DNA of 64,000 bases from Hondaea fermentalgiana. Lineage: Eukaryota > Sar > Bigyra > Thraustochytrida > Thraustochytriidae. The notes below the pieces were generated by a model. It had not been told where the DNA came from. It made no database searches and was given only the letters and a program-made list of their open reading frames with translations. Position numbers and translations under genes: made by a program. The DNA lies in NCBI GenBank assembly GCA_014084085.1, contig NPFB01000032.1, positions 275,713 through 339,712 on the forward strand, in the 5' to 3' direction. Below, in pieces: positions 61,601 through 64,000 of this stretch. The number at the start of each line of letters is the position of its first letter. Within the stretch, counting starts at the first letter, position 1.

Positions 61601-62412
61601 TTTTGCTCCGTGAGCTCGACCTCGTTCAAGTCAAGGGTAAAGAGCAGGCGGCTCGCATTTTCGAAGTCGTCTTACAAAAAGAACCGATTGAGTGCAAGTT
61701 CTTGGCGCCATACGTGGCGACAGAGACGGACAGCGATAGCGATAGCGAAAGCGACGGAGAGGAAGATGAGGATGAGGATGAGGATGCGGATGGAGAATCC
61801 GACGCCGATGAACAAGATGCACAAAACAATGCCATGGATCAGCGCAGAAAAAGACGGGACGCTCGGGCCAGTGCCGATGCTGGCAAACGCGATAAAACTA
61901 GACGGCGGCAGGGCAAGAATAGCAAGTTCTTCTTCACGTCGTTCAGACCCTTGCTCCCCAAAGCGGCGCCGTCGCCGCCTTCTCGAGATTCGGACGCTTC
62001 GGATAGCCCACAGAGCGAGCCGCTCGATCAAGAGTCCTCGCAAGGATCCCATCTGACGCTGAATGGAGAGTCGAACGGCGCAGGACGAACACTATATGCA
62101 ACGCCTACGATGGAGTCTCAAGCGGATGTCCTCAAAAGCTTCCATCCTGTGACCGACATACCGATGCTAGCGCGTGAGACTGCTCGTATCAATCGTTATG
62201 AGGTGGCCCTGCACGCATTTCAAGAGGGCCGCTTTCGAAACGCGGAGCGGACCCTTTTAAGCGTCTCGGATCTGGACGGCGATCTCAACACGGCGGAAAC
62301 ACTGCTGCTAGAGCGCACTCGCGAACAGCTTGAGCGTTTCGGTGTCGATGCGATCGACGCGCAGGAGCTGGGCTGGACCGGCGTCAATACGCTGGCGTCG
62401 AAGAGCTTTTAA
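58672..62412 (+). CDS. Transmembrane class III nucleotide cyclase with HAMP
   Basis: The product is 1246 residues from the ATG at 58672. The N-terminal 240 residues are acidic and cytosolic. TM1 lies at ~253-277 (FMALVLFGAIIIIVVQHFF) and TM2 at ~711-735 (VGLILLTLVLSYVIAALL), enclosing a ~430-residue extracellular sensor region rich in Asn glycosylation motifs. I could not classify that region. A HAMP-like linker (RPIRRLTSEIRRLT) leads to the catalytic domain (~800-1000): FSDIQGFTS and EIQGDGLLAF give the two metal-binding Asp, and GDAVNMASRLEG gives the transition-state Asn and Arg. The purine-specifying positions are Glu (EIQGD) and Gly (FGSLGD). The Glu is seen in guanylate cyclases, while adenylate cyclases use Lys, so the product cannot be assigned. 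A strongly acidic stretch and a Ser-rich tail follow. A single catalytic domain would work as a homodimer. Confidence 0.93.
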   Translation: MEDERDAAAKRPTQGKRDDEKSASERTLRSEEDEEERRQVLQEEDGDEKQEGEDDCAGPQLDAKKTTCGGEAERENPTSHIDETPGLSNIASSPPLGGRGPGILYDAEKRVAWTEGISQAAMSAPADLEAQDAVLNEEFATRMARTQSVMASVQKRMHSLSQLGQEIDMLTPGDASSNGPVLDQAAWAAAAGLASDKSDSMYSTGRWSAGDSRILGRRKSKLEIDIERNIRQNRERTCWCLCNRAAQFQLRDAIMYPFMALVLFGAIIIIVVQHFFTQRIQDTYEQSCNSSLNVFINTSLFVELDNSRTQLASTLQTTVSLIDLSIISDSFQTILSTLTLMDSLQQATDNTTLISSLTSNMLFQTLNSSFVSLVAGGAIVQASTFGTDPTDIDPNAFIFDRQVVSESFTLALSESGNDLMLWELDRTDGSPIEPGQVIPLDAFSLSGLSSQLHVLSEAGNTSRSFGAYTNFGYWLDGYLDPSLTYGFLLTYPINFCGTYSCFQGYAQTNVLTSAISAVSVSVLRSVQNESAATSLSCPQCAQFFYVLKSVPSIESDINQTGLLVGGAVDGRELNITAPVFATNYTESEIVRQYTNVVENLNLEANESITVIRNASDGTLCNVSDDDADFDANLDQLYRDCVVLTVGPLSGESTDDNFPVLYPFIWRAVLAVPVSWSIVNYTNALQEPREQLQRSTEETNQVLQKLAGTSAGVEVGLILLTLVLSYVIAALLARPIRRLTSEIRRLTKLEFRNKGAVMPREERSRIKEVARTQREFVKMYYALETFARFVPAAVVRNILRTKRGRRLNVKERVVTTMFSDIQGFTSIAEKLERVDLMYLITRYLTAMTAIVEQYEGVVAEIQGDGLLAFWNTPETIEDHATKALSAAIAQQQYLRTLSVQFQEEFKEKYDLGEFRVRIGIHTGPVLSGTIGSLTKYKFGSLGDAVNMASRLEGLSKLYGTQIICSEDTLSLCAFRHSFLLRELDLVQVKGKEQAARIFEVVLQKEPIECKFLAPYVATETDSDSDSESDGEEDEDEDEDADGESDADEQDAQNNAMDQRRKRRDARASADAGKRDKTRRRQGKNSKFFFTSFRPLLPKAAPSPPSRDSDASDSPQSEPLDQESSQGSHLTLNGESNGAGRTLYATPTMESQADVLKSFHPVTDIPMLARETARINRYEVALHAFQEGRFRNAERTLLSVSDLDGDLNTAETLLLERTREQLERFGVDAIDAQELGWTGVNTLASKSF

Positions 62413-62912
62413 AATTGTTTTGTTATGTTTTTGTTTTGTAATTGACAAAGAAAAAGAAAAGAAGAAAGATTATGGGAGCATCTGATTTGCTCACCTGTTG
62501 CTGGTCTTTACTTTCACATTAGCTGGGAGAGGTTCACGTTGGCCGCTCAATGTACGCATCGCCCAGCTCGCCCGCCTACAATCCTGGAAAAGGTCATCAT
62601 CTAGAGGGGCATTCATTTGATTCTGTCCCTGGAGGGAGGATTGAAGATTTGCCTGGAGTGCTGTACAAAGTGTTCAGACGGGCTTATGATCACCTACCCA
62701 CCCCCTCGCCCAGCTCGGACTGCCGAAAAATGCCCAAATCCATCGCGCCGCATGGCATCACCAATCGCGGTAGAGTTGAGCAGCACCTTCCTACCAAGCC
62801 CTAACATCCCTCCCCCTTGCAGCTGTTCGCCAAGCCGCGAACAGGCACGTGCTCCTTGCGACAACACGACAAGGGAACGCCGCCGCACACTCGCATATGA
62901 ATTCGCTTACTT
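62413..62912. other. Convergent spacer between the cyclase and the vWA gene
   Basis: 500 bases containing an A/T-rich stretch at 62415-62475 just after the cyclase stop (TGTTATG and TTTTGT words, AAAGAAAAG) and unremarkable sequence after it. No gene was supported. Confidence 0.5.
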
Positions 62913-64000
62913 TCAAGCTCCGTGAACAGCTACCGCAACAGGCAAGTCTTCCTCATTAGCATCGTTGACGCTTTCCGAAGAGCTTGCAGAATCTTGACTC
63001 TTAGCTGGACCAGCTCCGAAAAGGTACAGACAACCAAGGCAGATAGCTGACCCCGCCACAAATCCCAATTGAATGAACCCCCAATTTATCCCATCATCAT
63101 CTTCTTCTTCTTGCGTTGCAAAGCCGCAGTCGTCGAAGTCTGTCTCGCAGTCCTGCAAGATGATGTCATTGAATCGGTTCGCATTAGGTGGCGGGCATGA
63201 CGTGGCGTTGAAAGCAATGTTTGTGTTCTCACAAGAGTCCACGTCGTCGTCTCCGGGGCACTCCGATTCATTACCTACGGCTTGACGAAGTTTCTTCAAC
63301 GCACAGCTGTCAATGGCACTTTGCGACCCGCAAAGCTCCGCTTGTCCACGGACGAGCTCCACAAAGCTGTTGTAAGCGTCGTTGCTACATGTTCGCAGTT
63401 GATTTGGGTCGACAATGAGATTTAGATCGACACAGTTTACGCCCTGAAGAACCGTTTCATTTGTAGTCGTATCAAAGATGGCTGTACAGCCCCCGAGAAG
63501 CTCGGCGCCAGTAACCGCGTCAGTGTACTGGATCCAGTTCACCGCACATGGGTCCGCGAGCTGCACAAAGTACTGATAGTAGCTGGCCATTACGTCTGGC
63601 AGCTCGTTCGCAGTGAAGACGCTGTAAAAGATCCCGCTCGTGGAACATGCCATATTCTGCAAAGGCTCAACAATGGCACCCGAGCCGAGCGCATACGAGA
63701 AAATGATCACGTCCGACGGGATATTGCTCAACGAAGCCTCGTTAAAGCCTGAGTTATCTTCACCGTCTGTCATGAAAAGGATGGCCTTGTTGCAAGCCGA
63801 ACTGCCAGAGAGCATTTGGCCAGCTGAGCTCAGCGCTTCCTCAAACTCAGTTCCGCCTCCTGCTTGAATATTCTGGTCTGCCCACGATGCCATAAGTTCT
63901 AATTCCTCTTCAGTCGTCGTTTTCAAGGAGGAGGAGTATTGCGCTGTGATGCGGTGCGCAAAGAGAATGATGTTGGCCCGATCGACCCAGGTGAACGTTC
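62913..64000 (-). CDS. vWA-domain type I membrane protein (5' partial)
   Basis: The coding frame stays open to the end of the window, so the N-terminus is missing. At least ~362 residues are visible. Reading from the window edge, FTWVDRANIILFAHRI, GGGTEFEEAL and KAILFMTDGED form the second half of a von Willebrand factor A domain. The conserved MIDAS Thr (GGGT) and Asp (MTDGE) are present, but the DxSxS part lies outside. A cysteine-rich stalk of about 150 residues follows (DPCAVNW, CTAIFD, CSNDAY, CENTN, CPPPN, CETDFDDCGF), suited to disulfides, with several Asn glycosylation motifs. A hydrophobic helix (GFIQLGFVAGSAICLGCLYLFG, about 63012-63080) and a short acidic cytoplasmic tail end the protein. 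It is probably a cell-surface adhesion or receptor subunit; its partner is unknown. Confidence 0.85.
   Translation of the reverse strand, partial: TFTWVDRANIILFAHRITAQYSSSLKTTTEEELELMASWADQNIQAGGGTEFEEALSSAGQMLSGSSACNKAILFMTDGEDNSGFNEASLSNIPSDVIIFSYALGSGAIVEPLQNMACSTSGIFYSVFTANELPDVMASYYQYFVQLADPCAVNWIQYTDAVTGAELLGGCTAIFDTTTNETVLQGVNCVDLNLIVDPNQLRTCSNDAYNSFVELVRGQAELCGSQSAIDSCALKKLRQAVGNESECPGDDDVDSCENTNIAFNATSCPPPNANRFNDIILQDCETDFDDCGFATQEEEDDDGINWGFIQLGFVAGSAICLGCLYLFGAGPAKSQDSASSSESVNDANEEDLPVAVAVHGA

Overview
This is a eukaryotic nuclear contig carrying about 18 protein genes. It contains two runs of exactly 100 N (15507-15606 and 38689-38788). The genes are long, mostly single-exon and tightly packed. 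Only one spliceosomal intron is visible, in the PP1 gene at 14216-14425. The mix of a STIL-type centriole protein, an Sfi1-repeat protein, a VPS13B-type lipid-transfer protein, DHCR24, ER retrieval signals and a HAMP/class III nucleotide cyclase points to a unicellular protist that builds centrioles. Intron poverty, GC-rich coding sequence and microsatellite-filled 5' leaders would fit a labyrinthulomycete (thraustochytrid) stramenopile. That placement is inference; nothing in the window proves it.

Layout. 0-13 kb: the 3' end of a gene with a C-terminal Twinkle/primase-type zinc ribbon; a ~1967-residue Sfi1-repeat protein with a GAF-like domain; a convergent, reverse-strand ARM-like/coiled-coil protein with a Tyr/Gln/His-rich tail; and a reverse-strand CDP-alcohol phosphotransferase. 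13.6-31 kb: PP1 catalytic subunit (reverse, two exons), an orphan ER-luminal protein ending in KDEL (forward), a STIL homologue (reverse), an orphan with a piggyBac-type zinc ribbon (forward) and a DUF1769-DUF547 fusion (reverse). 31-46 kb: one 14-kb VPS13B-like gene. 46-53 kb: DHCR24 (reverse), secreted RNase T2 (forward), ribose-5-phosphate isomerase (reverse) and a Bud20/ZNF593-like protein (forward). 53-64 kb: a GRAM-like protein (reverse), a three-module BtuF-like/DUF5522/Dph6-like fusion (forward), a HAMP-class III cyclase (forward) and the 3' part of a vWA membrane protein (reverse).

Architecture. From PP1 to the Dph6 fusion, 12 consecutive genes alternate strand without exception, so nearly every regulatory region is shared by a divergent pair. 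Several reverse-strand genes carry the heptamer TACTATA (sense TATAGTA) upstream, a plausible core promoter element. Three 5' leaders carry sense-strand GCAA-repeat tracts. One convergent pair overlaps by 22 coding bases.

The genes do not form a pathway operon. Shared themes are centrosome/basal body (STIL, Sfi1 repeats), ER/lipid biology (CDP-alcohol phosphotransferase, DHCR24, VPS13B, KDEL protein) and signalling (PP1, cyclase). The best candidates for undescribed biology are the BtuF-DUF5522-ATP-pyrophosphatase fusion, the protist STIL, the DUF1769-DUF547 fusion, the Sfi1-GAF protein and the truncated Twinkle-type zinc-ribbon gene.
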